Assembly (NCBI GenBank): GCA_900290095.1
Contig: OKQS01000001.1
Span: 674,431-738,430 of the forward strand
Direction: 5' to 3'
Length of the DNA: 64,000 nucleotides
Source of the DNA: Khoudiadiopia massiliensis
Lineage (GTDB): Bacteria; Bacillota; Clostridia; Tissierellales; Peptoniphilaceae
Shown here: in pieces, positions 37,250 to 46,179 of the stretch
Layout of the letters: each line of letters starts with the position of its first letter
How positions within the stretch are numbered: position 1 is the stretch's first letter
Notes under the pieces: generated by a model
The model's input: only the letters and a program-made list of their open reading frames with translations
Told to the model about the DNA's origin: nothing
Database searches by the model: none
Made by a program: the position numbers and the translations under genes

Positions 37250-37978
37250 CTAAATCGTAAGGCCAAGCAGGTCTTCAAGTTTTTTCCATGAATTGTTGAT
37301 AATGAGTTCTTCAGGGAAATCGCACTCTTCCAAAAGCTCGATAACCGGATCAAAATATCCCACGGAACTTGCAAAGTGGGAGTCCGTATTCACTATTATT
37401 GGCAGCTTCTCCCTCTTACAGATTTCCAGGTACTTGGGGATATTGTCCCTCGCATTGAGCCTGAACCCGGACGGACCCAGGGAGGCGACATTTACTTCCA
37501 TGGCAACCCCGTTTCTCTTGCAGGCGGCAACCACCGCCTCATAGTCCAGGGGGTACCTGCCGTCATCGGGATGGCCAAGGATGGAGATCTTCTTATGCCT
37601 GTCCAGGCAATTGACGACAGCGTCCGTGTAGTCGTGGATATCCCTTGTATCATACTCATAGACATTGCCGTGGATGGAGGCTATGACATAGTCAAGTTGG
37701 TCAAGCAGGTTTTCTTCGTAGAGGTCTCCCTTGTGGTTGTAGATGTTGAGCTCACCGCCCTTTAAAAGCCTGACCCCGGCCACATAGTCCGGTATGGCCG
37801 CCAGGTTCCACCAGTATGAGATGTGGGTTGTTTCAGGCATTCCATAGCCGTGGTCCGACATGCCCATTATCTCCAGACCCTGTTCCTTAGCGGCACTGGC
37901 ATTTTCAATAAGGGTTGAGTAGGCGTGCACACTGGCCAAAGTATGGGTATGCAGGTCCATAATAAAATTCTTCATCAT
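37250..37978 (-). CDS. PHP-domain hydrolase (YcdX family)
   Basis: 242 residues. PHP metal motifs: DLHTHT near 7, GMSDHG near 39, GGELN near 74, SIHGN near 101, GHPD near 134 and TDSHFAS near 190. YcdX-type proteins are trinuclear-metal phosphatases with unclear substrates. The start is ATG at 37978 after AGAGGAG. It ends 9 nt before pcrA, so it is likely in the same transcript. Confidence 0.88.
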   Translation of the reverse strand: MMKNFIMDLHTHTLASVHAYSTLIENASAAKEQGLEIMGMSDHGYGMPETTHISYWWNLAAIPDYVAGVRLLKGGELNIYNHKGDLYEENLLDQLDYVIASIHGNVYEYDTRDIHDYTDAVVNCLDRHKKISILGHPDDGRYPLDYEAVVAACKRNGVAMEVNVASLGPSGFRLNARDNIPKYLEICKREKLPIIVNTDSHFASSVGYFDPVIELLEECDFPEELIINNSWKKLEDLLGLTI

Positions 37979-38039
37979 CAATAAGTCTCCTCTTTTCAAA
38001 AATCAATTTTTCGTTATAAGTATTTGTTCGTACATAAGT

Positions 38040-39044
38040 CTATAATCCAAGGCCGGGATCCGTAGCAAAGCCCAGGTCATCCCCGCCCTTGTATTTGTAT
38101 TGAAGGTAGCCGGCCGCCCCAATCATTGCGGCATTGTCGGTGCAGAGCTCCGGACCCGGATAGTGGAACTTAACCCCTCTCTCCAGGCACATGGCCTCCA
38201 GGGCCTCTCTCAAGGGCCTGTTGGCAGCAACCCCGCCTGACAGGCAGAAGTTCTTCATATGCGTTTGGTCCAGGACCCCGGCCGACTTCTTGACCAGGAC
38301 GTCTATCACGGCATTTTGAAAAGATGCCGCAACATCAGCCTTGTTAACTTCCTCTCCCTTTTGCTCCTGATTGTGGCAGTAGTTTATTACCGCCGTCTTA
38401 AGGCCTGAAAAAGAGAAGTCGTAGCCGTCGGATTTTTTCATCATGGCCCTTGGAAAATCTATGGCTTGGGGGTCTCCCTCCTCAGCCAGCTTCTGGACCT
38501 TGGGACCTCCGGGATAGCCCATACCCAGGACCCTTGATACCTTGTCGAAGCTCTCTCCGGCCGCATCGTCCCGGGTTGTTCCCAAAACTTTATAGCTCCT
38601 GTAGTCGTCAACCCTGACCAAATAGGTATGGCCCCCCGATACCACCAAGCTTATAAATGGCGGCTCCAAATCAGGATTGGCAAGGTAATTTGCACAGATA
38701 TGGCCCTGCATGTGGTTGGCCCCGACAATCGGGATCTTCCTGACATAGGCCAGGGCCTTGGCGGCTGAAACGCCTACTAGGAGGGCCCCCAGCAGACCCG
38801 GTCCCTTGGTCACGCTGACCAGCTCAATATCTTGGGGTCCAAAGCCCGACTCCTCAAAGGCCATGTCCAAGAGGCGGTTAATAGTCTCCAGGTGCTTTCT
38901 TGATGCTATCTCAGGCACCACCCCGCCGTAGAGGGCGTGTATGGGGATCTGGGTTGAAACCAGATTGCAATGTATTTTTCTCAAATCCTCAAGGATGGCG
39001 ACGGATGTCTCATCGCATGAAGACTCAATTGCCAAATGAATCAT
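38040..39044 (-). CDS. tsaD: tRNA threonylcarbamoyladenosine (t6A) transferase TsaD
   Basis: 334 residues, ASKHA fold. IESSCDETSVAILED at the N-terminus, the metal motif HMQGHICANY near 110, SGGHTYLV near 136 and CTDNAAMIGAAG near 293. It transfers threonylcarbamoyl to A37 of ANN-decoding tRNAs together with TsaB and TsaE. Last gene of tsaE-tsaB-rimI-tsaD, overlapping rimI by 20 nt. Confidence 0.98.
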   Translation of the reverse strand: MIHLAIESSCDETSVAILEDLRKIHCNLVSTQIPIHALYGGVVPEIASRKHLETINRLLDMAFEESGFGPQDIELVSVTKGPGLLGALLVGVSAAKALAYVRKIPIVGANHMQGHICANYLANPDLEPPFISLVVSGGHTYLVRVDDYRSYKVLGTTRDDAAGESFDKVSRVLGMGYPGGPKVQKLAEEGDPQAIDFPRAMMKKSDGYDFSFSGLKTAVINYCHNQEQKGEEVNKADVAASFQNAVIDVLVKKSAGVLDQTHMKNFCLSGGVAANRPLREALEAMCLERGVKFHYPGPELCTDNAAMIGAAGYLQYKYKGGDDLGFATDPGLGL

Positions 39045-39513
39045 TGTCAGCCCCCATTTCTTTTTTCATTATATATGCATCCTTATGTTCCATAGTGTAG
39101 TAGTCTCTTCTTGTGTCAATATGTATAAAGCCCTTCTTTTCGTAGAGGTCAATGGCATCGGAGTTCCCTTCGGCCACCTCAAGATAGCAGGCTTCCGAAT
39201 CCTGTCTCCCGGCCTCCTCGAGGAAATGGTCCAGCATCTTTGAGCCCAGGCCCATCTTTCTGTAGTCCGGATCCACGGCTATATTGTTTAGAAAGGATTC
39301 CATGGCTATATGCCAGGAAGAGTAGCAGGCAACCACCCTTCCGTCAAGCTCCACGACATAGCACTTGATCCTGTCGTTAATTAGGAGCTCATCCTTCCAC
39401 ATCTGCCTGGTCCAGGGAAATTGGAAAGACCTTCTCTCGATCTTTAAAACATCATTAAGGTCTTCCGGAGTCATGGGCCTCAGTATTTGATTTTTATCGA
39501 TTACTTCCACCAT
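39025..39513 (-). CDS. rimI: Ribosomal-protein-alanine N-acetyltransferase RimI
   Basis: 162 residues, GNAT fold. The acetyl-CoA loop is in the VDPDYRKMGLGSKMLDHFLE segment (R-x-x-G-x-G/A), and the C-terminal part has the YEKKGF motif. It acetylates the N-terminus of ribosomal protein S18. The S18 gene rpsR is in this window at 57.3 kb. Overlaps tsaB by one base and tsaD by 20. Confidence 0.94.
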   Translation of the reverse strand: MVEVIDKNQILRPMTPEDLNDVLKIERRSFQFPWTRQMWKDELLINDRIKCYVVELDGRVVACYSSWHIAMESFLNNIAVDPDYRKMGLGSKMLDHFLEEAGRQDSEACYLEVAEGNSDAIDLYEKKGFIHIDTRRDYYTMEHKDAYIMKKEMGADNDSFGN

Positions 39514-40250
39514 TATTTCCTTCTGTCTCTTTCAAGCTCGGCCTGGGATTTTCTCAAGTAGTTGGCCTTGATGTCCAGATATGAGTCTTCCAGGCCCCTT
39601 TCTATCTTCAAGGCCCCCATCCTGAGCAGGGAGGGTATGGGCGAAATATTATATTCGTCCCTGTCAATTCTATATTTAAATTCAGCTTTTTCAAGGATTG
39701 AGGGGTGGCTTTCTATGCCCCTGCCCGTGAAAAGAACTTCCTCAAAGTCCCCTTCCCTGACAAGCCCGTTGAGGTCTTGGATAAAGTCATCTTCATAGTA
39801 GAGGCCCTCTTCCTTGACCTGCTTAAGCTCCCATTTGCCTTCATAGCAGGCAGCATAGATCCTGTTGCCCCTGGCATCTATGACGGGGACTTTTAGGGTA
39901 CTCTCGCCTTCCTTGCCCCAGGCCAGAGCCTCCAGGCTGGTTATTCCCGCAAGCTTCTTTCCGGAAAATTGGGCCATGGTCTTTGCCATGGTCAGGCCTA
40001 TCCTGATCCCCGTGAACGACCCGGGCCCCGTTATAACCGCATAGGCGTCTATATCCCCTATGTCAAGCCCAACCTTCTTCAATGTCTTCTCTATTGCCGA
40101 GATCATCTCCTCGGCCCCCGACCTGTCATGGTCAATTATATTTACAGCCTCGATTTGGCCCCCGGTTATCGGAGATTCCTTGCCCTTTTCCCAGCGGAAA
40201 ACTCCGCAGGCGCTTGCAGCTGACGATGTGTCTATTGCCAGGATCCTCAT
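39513..40250 (-). CDS. tsaB: t6A biosynthesis protein TsaB
   Basis: 245 residues of the inactive ASKHA partner of TsaD: AIDTSSAASACGV at the N-terminus and VITGPGSFTGIRIGLTMAK near 69. It forms the TsaD-TsaB-TsaE complex. Overlaps tsaE by four bases. Confidence 0.96.
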   Translation of the reverse strand: MRILAIDTSSAASACGVFRWEKGKESPITGGQIEAVNIIDHDRSGAEEMISAIEKTLKKVGLDIGDIDAYAVITGPGSFTGIRIGLTMAKTMAQFSGKKLAGITSLEALAWGKEGESTLKVPVIDARGNRIYAACYEGKWELKQVKEEGLYYEDDFIQDLNGLVREGDFEEVLFTGRGIESHPSILEKAEFKYRIDRDEYNISPIPSLLRMGALKIERGLEDSYLDIKANYLRKSQAELERDRRK

Positions 40251-40654
40251 CTGACTTCAACCTCTCTTTCCTGGTCCTGCCCCTTTTTGATGGAAACCTC
40301 TATCATATTTTCCGGCAGGTAATCTTTGGCCTTATCGGCCCACTCTATAAATGTAAAACCCGACTCCGGGAAAAATGCCTCCTCATAGTCAAGTTCCTCA
40401 ATCTCTTCCTGGTCTTCCAACCTGTAAAGGTCAAGGTGCCTGATGGGCCCCCTCTCGCTCTTATATATATGTATTAGGTCGAAGGTTGGTGAACTTATCC
40501 TGTCACTTGACCCCATGGCCTGACCTATCCATTGGACTATCCTGGTCTTTCCTGCGCCCAGGTCCCCTTTGAGGCTGACCACTGCAGGCTGTTTCAGGCT
40601 ATGAGCAAATTTAAAGGCCCATTTTTTCATGGCTTCTTCATTTTTTATATACAT
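40247..40654 (-). CDS. tsaE: t6A biosynthesis ATPase TsaE
   Basis: 135 residues. Walker A GDLGAGKT near 32, SSPTFDLIHIY near 53, HLDLYRLED near 74 and FIEWADKAKDYLP near 102, all typical of TsaE. It drives turnover of the t6A complex. First gene of the operon, divergent from murJ across 76 bp. Confidence 0.97.
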   Translation of the reverse strand: MYIKNEEAMKKWAFKFAHSLKQPAVVSLKGDLGAGKTRIVQWIGQAMGSSDRISSPTFDLIHIYKSERGPIRHLDLYRLEDQEEIEELDYEEAFFPESGFTFIEWADKAKDYLPENMIEVSIKKGQDQEREVEVR

Positions 40655-40730
40655 ATTCCCTCCTAAAACAATTACAATGGAATAGCCCTAAATTATGGTA
40701 AACTCATAGGGACGGAACAAGGAGATTTTT

Positions 40731-42260
40731 ATGGGTAGCATAGCTATACAATTGATGGTAATCACAATTCTTTCCAAGCTGACCGGGCTGATCCGCGAAG
40801 TCTACTACGGAGCTGTATTCGGGACCTCCATGATCAAGGATGTCTACGTAATAACTTCAAGTATATCAGCAATACTTTTCAGCTTCATTTTTATGTCCAT
40901 GCAATCCACATTTATACCCATGTACAACGGGATCATGGACAAATATGACCGCAAAAAGGCCGACAGCTTCACGGCCAATCTCAGCAACACCCTCCTCCTT
41001 CTTTCCGTAATAATAATAATTCTGACTTGGATTTTCGCCGAGCCCATAACCAGGCTCATGGCCCCCGGCTTTACCGGTGCCAAGTTCCGGGCCACCGTAG
41101 AATTTCTCAGGATCACCATGGTAAGCATAGTCTTTTCGGCCATTTCCTCGGCCCCCATATCTTACCTGAATATATATAACGACTTCCTGACCCCGGCCAC
41201 GACCGGCATGATAATGAACCTGGCCCTGATATTTGCGGCCTACTTTTCGGCAAAATTCAATTCCATGCTAATTTTAGCCCTAGGGGTTGTTTTTTCCAAG
41301 GGCATCCAATACATCTTCTTCCCCCGAGCAATGCGGAAGTCCGGCTACAGGCACAGGGCCCTCTTAAAGCCCTTCGATCCTCTCATAAAGGAGGCTTTGA
41401 TAATTGCGGTTCCGGCTATCTTGTCAATCCTGGTTTCTGAAATTTCAATTGTTGTGGATAAGTCGATTGCTTCCAGCGTTGCAAGCAACGGGGGAGTTTC
41501 GGCTTTGGACTATGCCACAAAAATCCTTGACTTCGTCAGGGGAATTTTTGTCGTTTCAATAATTACGGCGGCCTATCCCAAGCTCAGCAAGCTGGCCGGC
41601 AATGAGGGAAACAGGTCCGATTTTAAGAAGCTCCTTACCGGGTCCATAAGCATGGGATCCATCTTTGTAATCCCGGCCATATTCGGCCTGCTAATATTCG
41701 CTACCCCCATAACCAGGATCTTTTTCCAACGCGGGGCCTTCACTGCGGAGTCGACCAAAATGGTGGCTTCCGTCCTCATCTTCTATGTCCCCAGCCTCAT
41801 ATCTTCACTGATCTACAGCCTGGGCGTCAGGGCCTTTTACAGCATAAAGGACACCAAAACTCCCTTTATTGCCGGCCTGGTCCAGGTGTTTATAGACATA
41901 AGTTTGAACTTCGTCCTGTCTTATTATTTCGGCCTCATGGGCTTGGCGGCTTCGACCACCATAGGCGGCTGGGCCGGGGCCTTCATAATGCTGGTCCTTC
42001 TGCGCAAAAAAATAGGAGCCCTGGGCCTGTCCCGGACCTTCAAGAGCATGGCCAAGATCATATCTGCCTCGACCCTCATGTCGATAATTGCCTGGCTCAT
42101 ATTCTACAAGCTTCCCTTGCCGGGTCCTGAAATCTTGAGGTTCTTCCTTATGATATTGGCTGCCTGCCTGATCTATGGCCTGTCAATCCTTCTCCTTGGT
42201 GTCAGAGAGGCCAGGATCCTGCTCAACAAGGCCATTAAGAAAATTAAAAGGCGGGCTTAG
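40731..42260 (+). CDS. murJ: Lipid II flippase MurJ (MviN)
   Basis: 509 residues with about 14 hydrophobic helices of the MOP superfamily. The N-terminal LTGLIREVYYGAVFGTS is the MurJ signature, and the RIFFQRGAFT motif lies near residue 325. It flips lipid-linked peptidoglycan precursor across the membrane. The start follows AAGGAG. Transcribed alone on the plus strand. The stop is TAG. Confidence 0.95.
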   Translation: MGSIAIQLMVITILSKLTGLIREVYYGAVFGTSMIKDVYVITSSISAILFSFIFMSMQSTFIPMYNGIMDKYDRKKADSFTANLSNTLLLLSVIIIILTWIFAEPITRLMAPGFTGAKFRATVEFLRITMVSIVFSAISSAPISYLNIYNDFLTPATTGMIMNLALIFAAYFSAKFNSMLILALGVVFSKGIQYIFFPRAMRKSGYRHRALLKPFDPLIKEALIIAVPAILSILVSEISIVVDKSIASSVASNGGVSALDYATKILDFVRGIFVVSIITAAYPKLSKLAGNEGNRSDFKKLLTGSISMGSIFVIPAIFGLLIFATPITRIFFQRGAFTAESTKMVASVLIFYVPSLISSLIYSLGVRAFYSIKDTKTPFIAGLVQVFIDISLNFVLSYYFGLMGLAASTTIGGWAGAFIMLVLLRKKIGALGLSRTFKSMAKIISASTLMSIIAWLIFYKLPLPGPEILRFFLMILAACLIYGLSILLLGVREARILLNKAIKKIKRRA

Positions 42261-42338
42261 TGGGGCTCGGGTTGGCCCGGGTTTAGGAGCTTTAGTGATA
42301 CTCCGGTGTTCAATTCTAAACTTTAAAACTTTAAAAAT

Positions 42339-42362
42339 CAGCCGATCATAATTGACCGGCTG
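42339..42362. terminator. Terminator between murJ and galE
   Basis: Imperfect stem CAGCCG...CGGCTG with one mismatch inside. ATTTTTAAAG follows on the minus strand (galE side) and GGATTAATTT on the plus strand, so it may serve both convergent genes. Confidence 0.6.
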
Positions 42363-42400
42363 GATTAATTTCATATTTATTTCTTTGGCTACCTATAAGA

Positions 42401-43414
42401 TCAAATGTTGTTTCTATCGTCATAGGACTTCTGGAATTCCCAGGATGACCTGCAAGCCTCTTCAAGGCTTCGACCGGCCTTCCAGTCCAATTCCCTTTCA
42501 GCCTTTTTAACATCGGCATATGTGGAGTCAATATCTCCGGGCCGCCTGCCTTCGATTACGAAGGGGATCTTGATGTCATTGGCCCTCTCGAAGGCCCTGA
42601 CCAGCTCCAGAACGCTCGTTCCCTTGCCCGTGCCCAGGTTATATAGTAGAGCTCCGCTTTTACCCTGAGTCTTCTCTATTGCGGCTACATGGCCCTCTGC
42701 CAGGTCCATAACGTGGATATAGTCCCTAACTCCTGTACCGTCCACGGTGTCATAGTCATCCCCGAAAACATGGAGCTTTTCAAGCTTGCCATTGGCAACC
42801 TGACACACATAGGGCATTAGATTATTTGGTATTCCAACCGGTGCCTCACCCAAAAGTCCGCTTTCATGGGCTCCTATGGGATTGAAGTAGCGGAGGAGGA
42901 TGCCGCAAAAGTCCTTTTCGACCTTGCATATATCTTCAACTATTCTTTCAATCATGAGTTTTGTTTCGCCATATGGATTGGTCGTTCCTATGGGCATGCC
43001 TTCCAAGAGGGGGCAAGCATTGTCTTTCGAATAAACTGTGGCTGAGGAGCTGAAAACAAAGGTCTTGACCCCGAATTCCCTCATGCACTCAAAGATCGTC
43101 ATGGCTGAATCAAGGTTGTTTCTATAGTATTTGAGGGGCTTAAGTACAGACTCTCCAACAGCCTTGTAGCCCGCAAAGTGGATGACGCAGTCGGGCATTT
43201 CTTTTTCGAAAATTTCCCGGCAGGCCTCCTTGTCGCAGCAGTCAGCCTTGTAATATTTGAGTTCCTTGCCTGTAAGCTTTTCTATCCTGTTTTTTACGCC
43301 TTCTTCGGCATTGTAGAGATTGTCTATGACAATTGGTTCATGGCCATGATTAACAAGCTCTACACAAGTATGGGACCCGATATAACCGAGTCCCCCTGTA
43401 ACTAATACTTTCAT
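42401..43414 (-). CDS. galE: UDP-glucose 4-epimerase GalE
   Basis: 337 residues, extended short-chain dehydrogenase. NAD-binding GGLGYIGSHT at the N-terminus, SSSATVY near 123, YGETK catalytic YxxxK near 148 and RYFNPIGAHESG near 177. It interconverts UDP-glucose and UDP-galactose for surface polysaccharides. Twenty nt after the VanY-like gene, probably co-transcribed. Confidence 0.97.
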   Translation of the reverse strand: MKVLVTGGLGYIGSHTCVELVNHGHEPIVIDNLYNAEEGVKNRIEKLTGKELKYYKADCCDKEACREIFEKEMPDCVIHFAGYKAVGESVLKPLKYYRNNLDSAMTIFECMREFGVKTFVFSSSATVYSKDNACPLLEGMPIGTTNPYGETKLMIERIVEDICKVEKDFCGILLRYFNPIGAHESGLLGEAPVGIPNNLMPYVCQVANGKLEKLHVFGDDYDTVDGTGVRDYIHVMDLAEGHVAAIEKTQGKSGALLYNLGTGKGTSVLELVRAFERANDIKIPFVIEGRRPGDIDSTYADVKKAERELDWKAGRSLEEACRSSWEFQKSYDDRNNI

Positions 43415-43434
43415 TTAATATCCCCTAACCTAAA

Positions 43435-44484
43435 TTATTGAACACCGTAAAAGACTTCCATGGTCAAGCCTTCGTTCCTTATTATGGAAGCATCTTCAAC
43501 GCCCACATAGACGAAGATGGTCGGATCGGCCCTGTAACCTGTGATGGTTTCGCTGCCTTCCGGATATCTCAGGATATAGCCATACTCATGGGCATGGGAC
43601 TTGAGCCACTTAAAGGCATCCGTGTCCTGGAAATTATTGTCGATCCTGGGATCGGTCCCTTCAACATAGAACTTGACTCCGGCCCCGGTCTGGAAAACAG
43701 AATGTCCGGCCTCAGGGGCATTCTTGGGATTGCCCGAAAGAACCAGCTCCTTGGCCTCATCGGCTGCAGACCTGTAGGTATTGGCAACATTCACCTTTAC
43801 CCCGTCTCTCTCCATGGCTTCCATCATGACCCTCAAAGCTGCGGCTGCATCTTCCCTGAAGACCGTTTCATAGCTTCCGGCCAGGCTGTAATCCGCATTG
43901 ACAATCACATTGCCGTCAACCACAACAAAAGTGGATGCGTCACTTATGACGTCCAGCTTATTATCCGGGACAAAGCCCTTGCGGCCTACCGATGAAATCT
44001 TGGTCCAGCCGTTCTCATGGCCGTAAGTTTCTACATATGTGCCCTTGGGAATCCTGGCCACTTCCGTGGACTTGGCCGAGTCCCTGTTATACAAGATGGT
44101 GTCATCATTGGTAACTAAAAAAGTATCCAGCTTGTCTCTGAAGCCTTCGGCCTGGACCTTCTCGGTCCTGGGCAGAAATTTCCTGGCCTTGGCCTCATCC
44201 GCCGTGATGTAGTCTATTTTCACATCCTCCTTTACAGGAGTTTTCTTCTCCACCTCCTGCTTTTCCACCAGGGAAATTGAGGTTTCAGGCTTACTGCTCT
44301 GGGCTGATGAGTCATTGGACATGCCGGATAAAACAAACCGTCCGGTGAAAAATAGTGCAAGAGCTGCTACAACGAGGGCAAGGGCTTGTTGCCTCTTCCT
44401 GATGGCGGCCCTTTTTCTGCGTTGCTTGTCTCTTTTCGCCCGACGGTCAATGTCTCTTTTATTTTCAAAAAAATCTCTGGGCAT
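43435..44484 (-). CDS. Membrane-anchored SH3 - VanY-like (M15B) protein without zinc ligands
   Basis: 349 residues. A basic cytoplasmic stretch is followed by a membrane helix (about 34-54), an SH3b-like domain (about 120-178) and an M15B D,D-carboxypeptidase-like domain. Family landmarks are clear (ANTYRSAADEAKEL, HEYGYILRYPEGSETITGY). The zinc ligands are not: SEHQTGLAVD reads SVFQTGAGVK (Phe264 for His, Lys271 for Asp), and EPWHxRYVG reads DPTIFVYVG (Ile323 for His). It may bind peptidoglycan without cutting it. ATG at 44484 with AAGGA six bases upstream is preferred to a TTG at 44490. Confidence 0.88.
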   Translation of the reverse strand: MPRDFFENKRDIDRRAKRDKQRRKRAAIRKRQQALALVVAALALFFTGRFVLSGMSNDSSAQSSKPETSISLVEKQEVEKKTPVKEDVKIDYITADEAKARKFLPRTEKVQAEGFRDKLDTFLVTNDDTILYNRDSAKSTEVARIPKGTYVETYGHENGWTKISSVGRKGFVPDNKLDVISDASTFVVVDGNVIVNADYSLAGSYETVFREDAAAALRVMMEAMERDGVKVNVANTYRSAADEAKELVLSGNPKNAPEAGHSVFQTGAGVKFYVEGTDPRIDNNFQDTDAFKWLKSHAHEYGYILRYPEGSETITGYRADPTIFVYVGVEDASIIRNEGLTMEVFYGVQ

Positions 44485-44545
44485 AAGCAATCCTTAATAT
44501 ATATAAAAATCCGAATGGAATTAGTAAAATTTTCTTTACACAGTT

Positions 44546-44574
44546 ATTATAACCCAGCAGCTTATGAGCTTCAA
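44546..44574 (-). promoter_or_regulatory. Promoter of the VanY-like / galE unit
   Basis: Minus strand TTGAAG (44574-44569), 17-bp spacer, TATAAT (44551-44546), about 60 nt upstream of the start codon. Confidence 0.65.
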
Positions 44575-44633
44575 GCGTTAGGATTGGCTAAATGCTCTGA
44601 AAATCAGACTTTATACTGAAAAATTTATTATTT

Positions 44634-45467
44634 TTAAACAGTTCTTGCCATTTCCACAAAATGATACTTGCCTTTTAGCTTATCATAGGCGGATTTAAGT
44701 TCGTGGAGGCTCTCAAACAGTCCGAAAACGGTCGGGCCTGATCCCGAAACCATGCTCTTTATGGCACCGGCCTTGTCAACTTCTTTCAAAATGTCCCTTA
44801 TTTCACCCTGCATGCCGATGGCGGCCTGTTCCAATTGATTTGCCATCTTGTCGGTGGCCCTTGGAGAATCTATTGAAATAAGCTCTGCGATCTCATCGAC
44901 CGAGATCTTTCCGCCTATCTTCACATTTTTATAGACGAAGGCTGTGGAAAGGTTCTGGCCCGAATTTACCAGCAGGAGTGGCTTCCCATACCAGTTCCTC
45001 AATGGGGTGAGCTTTTCGCCCCTACCCTGAGCCCTCTGAGTCCCTCCCTTTATGAAAAAAGGAACGTCCGATCCTATGCCGGCCCCAATTTCTTCAAGTT
45101 GGCTGCTTTCAAGGCCCAGGCCCCAAAGCTTGTTCAGCCCCTTCAAAACGGCTGCGGCATCCGATGAGCCCCCGCCAAGGCCGGCCTGCATTGGGATCTT
45201 CTTCTCCATCTCAATGACAACCGAGTCGTCTTCAGCCAGGTGTCTCATGGCGGCCCAGGCCTTATAGATGAGGTTATCCCTGTCCAATTTCAAATTCTTG
45301 TCGTCACAGGCCAGGACAAATCCGCCCCTTCCCTCCTCCAGCGTTATGGTGTCGCTAAGCGATATCTCCTGCATTATCATGTCTACTTCGTGATAGCCGT
45401 CGTTTCTCTCGCTTAAGACGTCAAGGGCCAAATTTATCTTGGCATTGGCCTGCAGTTCCAGTTCCAT
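44634..45467 (-). CDS. ispE: 4-diphosphocytidyl-2-C-methyl-D-erythritol kinase IspE
   Basis: 277 residues, GHMP kinase. ANAKINLALDVL at the N-terminus, the ATP loop PMQAGLGGGSSDAAA near 90 and SGSGPTVFGLF near 240. It catalyses the ATP-dependent step of the MEP isoprenoid pathway. In Bacillus, ispE lies close to veg. Here the two are on the same strand but separated by 1.2 kb of repeat arrays. Confidence 0.96.
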   Translation of the reverse strand: MELELQANAKINLALDVLSERNDGYHEVDMIMQEISLSDTITLEEGRGGFVLACDDKNLKLDRDNLIYKAWAAMRHLAEDDSVVIEMEKKIPMQAGLGGGSSDAAAVLKGLNKLWGLGLESSQLEEIGAGIGSDVPFFIKGGTQRAQGRGEKLTPLRNWYGKPLLLVNSGQNLSTAFVYKNVKIGGKISVDEIAELISIDSPRATDKMANQLEQAAIGMQGEIRDILKEVDKAGAIKSMVSGSGPTVFGLFESLHELKSAYDKLKGKYHFVEMARTV

Positions 45468-45625
45468 ATTTCCTCCTGTAAGTTCGCGGTTTAGATGTGT
45501 TGAAGTGTGTGTATGTTGAGGTATAAACGATAGGACTTAATTACTGTTTAGCGTGTGGTGTTGGTGGGGAGATTCCGGACTTAAGTGTCGGTGGGGTTCG
45601 GGGTTGTAGTATCGGCGATTCCATT

Positions 45626-45895
45626 GCCGGCCAAATTTAGTAGTGTGAGTTTCCGCTTTTTGCTTAACTCACACTATCGCTTGGCCGAATTTTGTAGTGT
45701 GAGTTCCCACTTTTTGCCTAACTCACACTATCGACGGCCAAATTTTGTAGTGTGAGTTCCCACTTTTTGACTAACTCACACTATCGCCCGGCTGAATTTT
45801 GTAGTGTGAGTTCCCCCTTTTTGCCTAACTCACACTATCGCCCGGCCAAATTTTGTAGTGTGAGTTTCCGCTTTTTGCCTAACTCACACTATCGC
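45626..45895. repeat. Palindromic tandem array B1, 54-bp period
   Basis: Five copies of TAGTGTGAGTT (starting 45641, 45695, 45748, 45802 and 45856, steps 54, 53, 54, 54) alternate with AACTCACACTA. Units are near identical to array A at 31.2 kb, in the same orientation. Lies upstream of ispE. The 45468-45625 stretch before it shows no gene. Confidence 0.95.
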
Positions 45896-46140
45896 TTATC
45901 CAGCTCCGATCCTAATTCTCTAGTGTTGGTTCCGCATTTTCGCCAAACCAACACTGGTCCTTGGTCTTATTCCGGTCGATTTCTCTAGTGTTGGTTGACC
46001 ATTTTTGGAGAATAAACACTAGCCATCGGCCTTATCCCAGCCGAATTTACTAGTGTTGGTTGGCCATTTTTGGCGAATAAACACTAGCCATCGGCCATCT
46101 CCAGGACGAATCCGGAAGTGGTTCGCCATTACCGGCGAAC
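45896..46140. repeat. Palindromic tandem array B2, 65-bp period
   Basis: TAGTGTTGGTT at 45921, 45986 and 46051, exactly 65 bp apart, with a decayed copy (GAAGTGGTTC) near 46115. The partner arms AACCAACACT and AAACACTAGC give hairpins. The core resembles that of array B1, which it directly follows. Confidence 0.9.
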
Positions 46141-46179
46141 TCCTTCTAATGTTTTGAGATTTTGAACTTGGCCAATTTT

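Noticed and set aside
45752-45988. Open frame across the 54-bp array (78 codons)
   Set aside because: It exists only because 54 is a multiple of three. It has no ribosome site, and the neighbouring 55- and 65-bp arrays cannot keep a frame.
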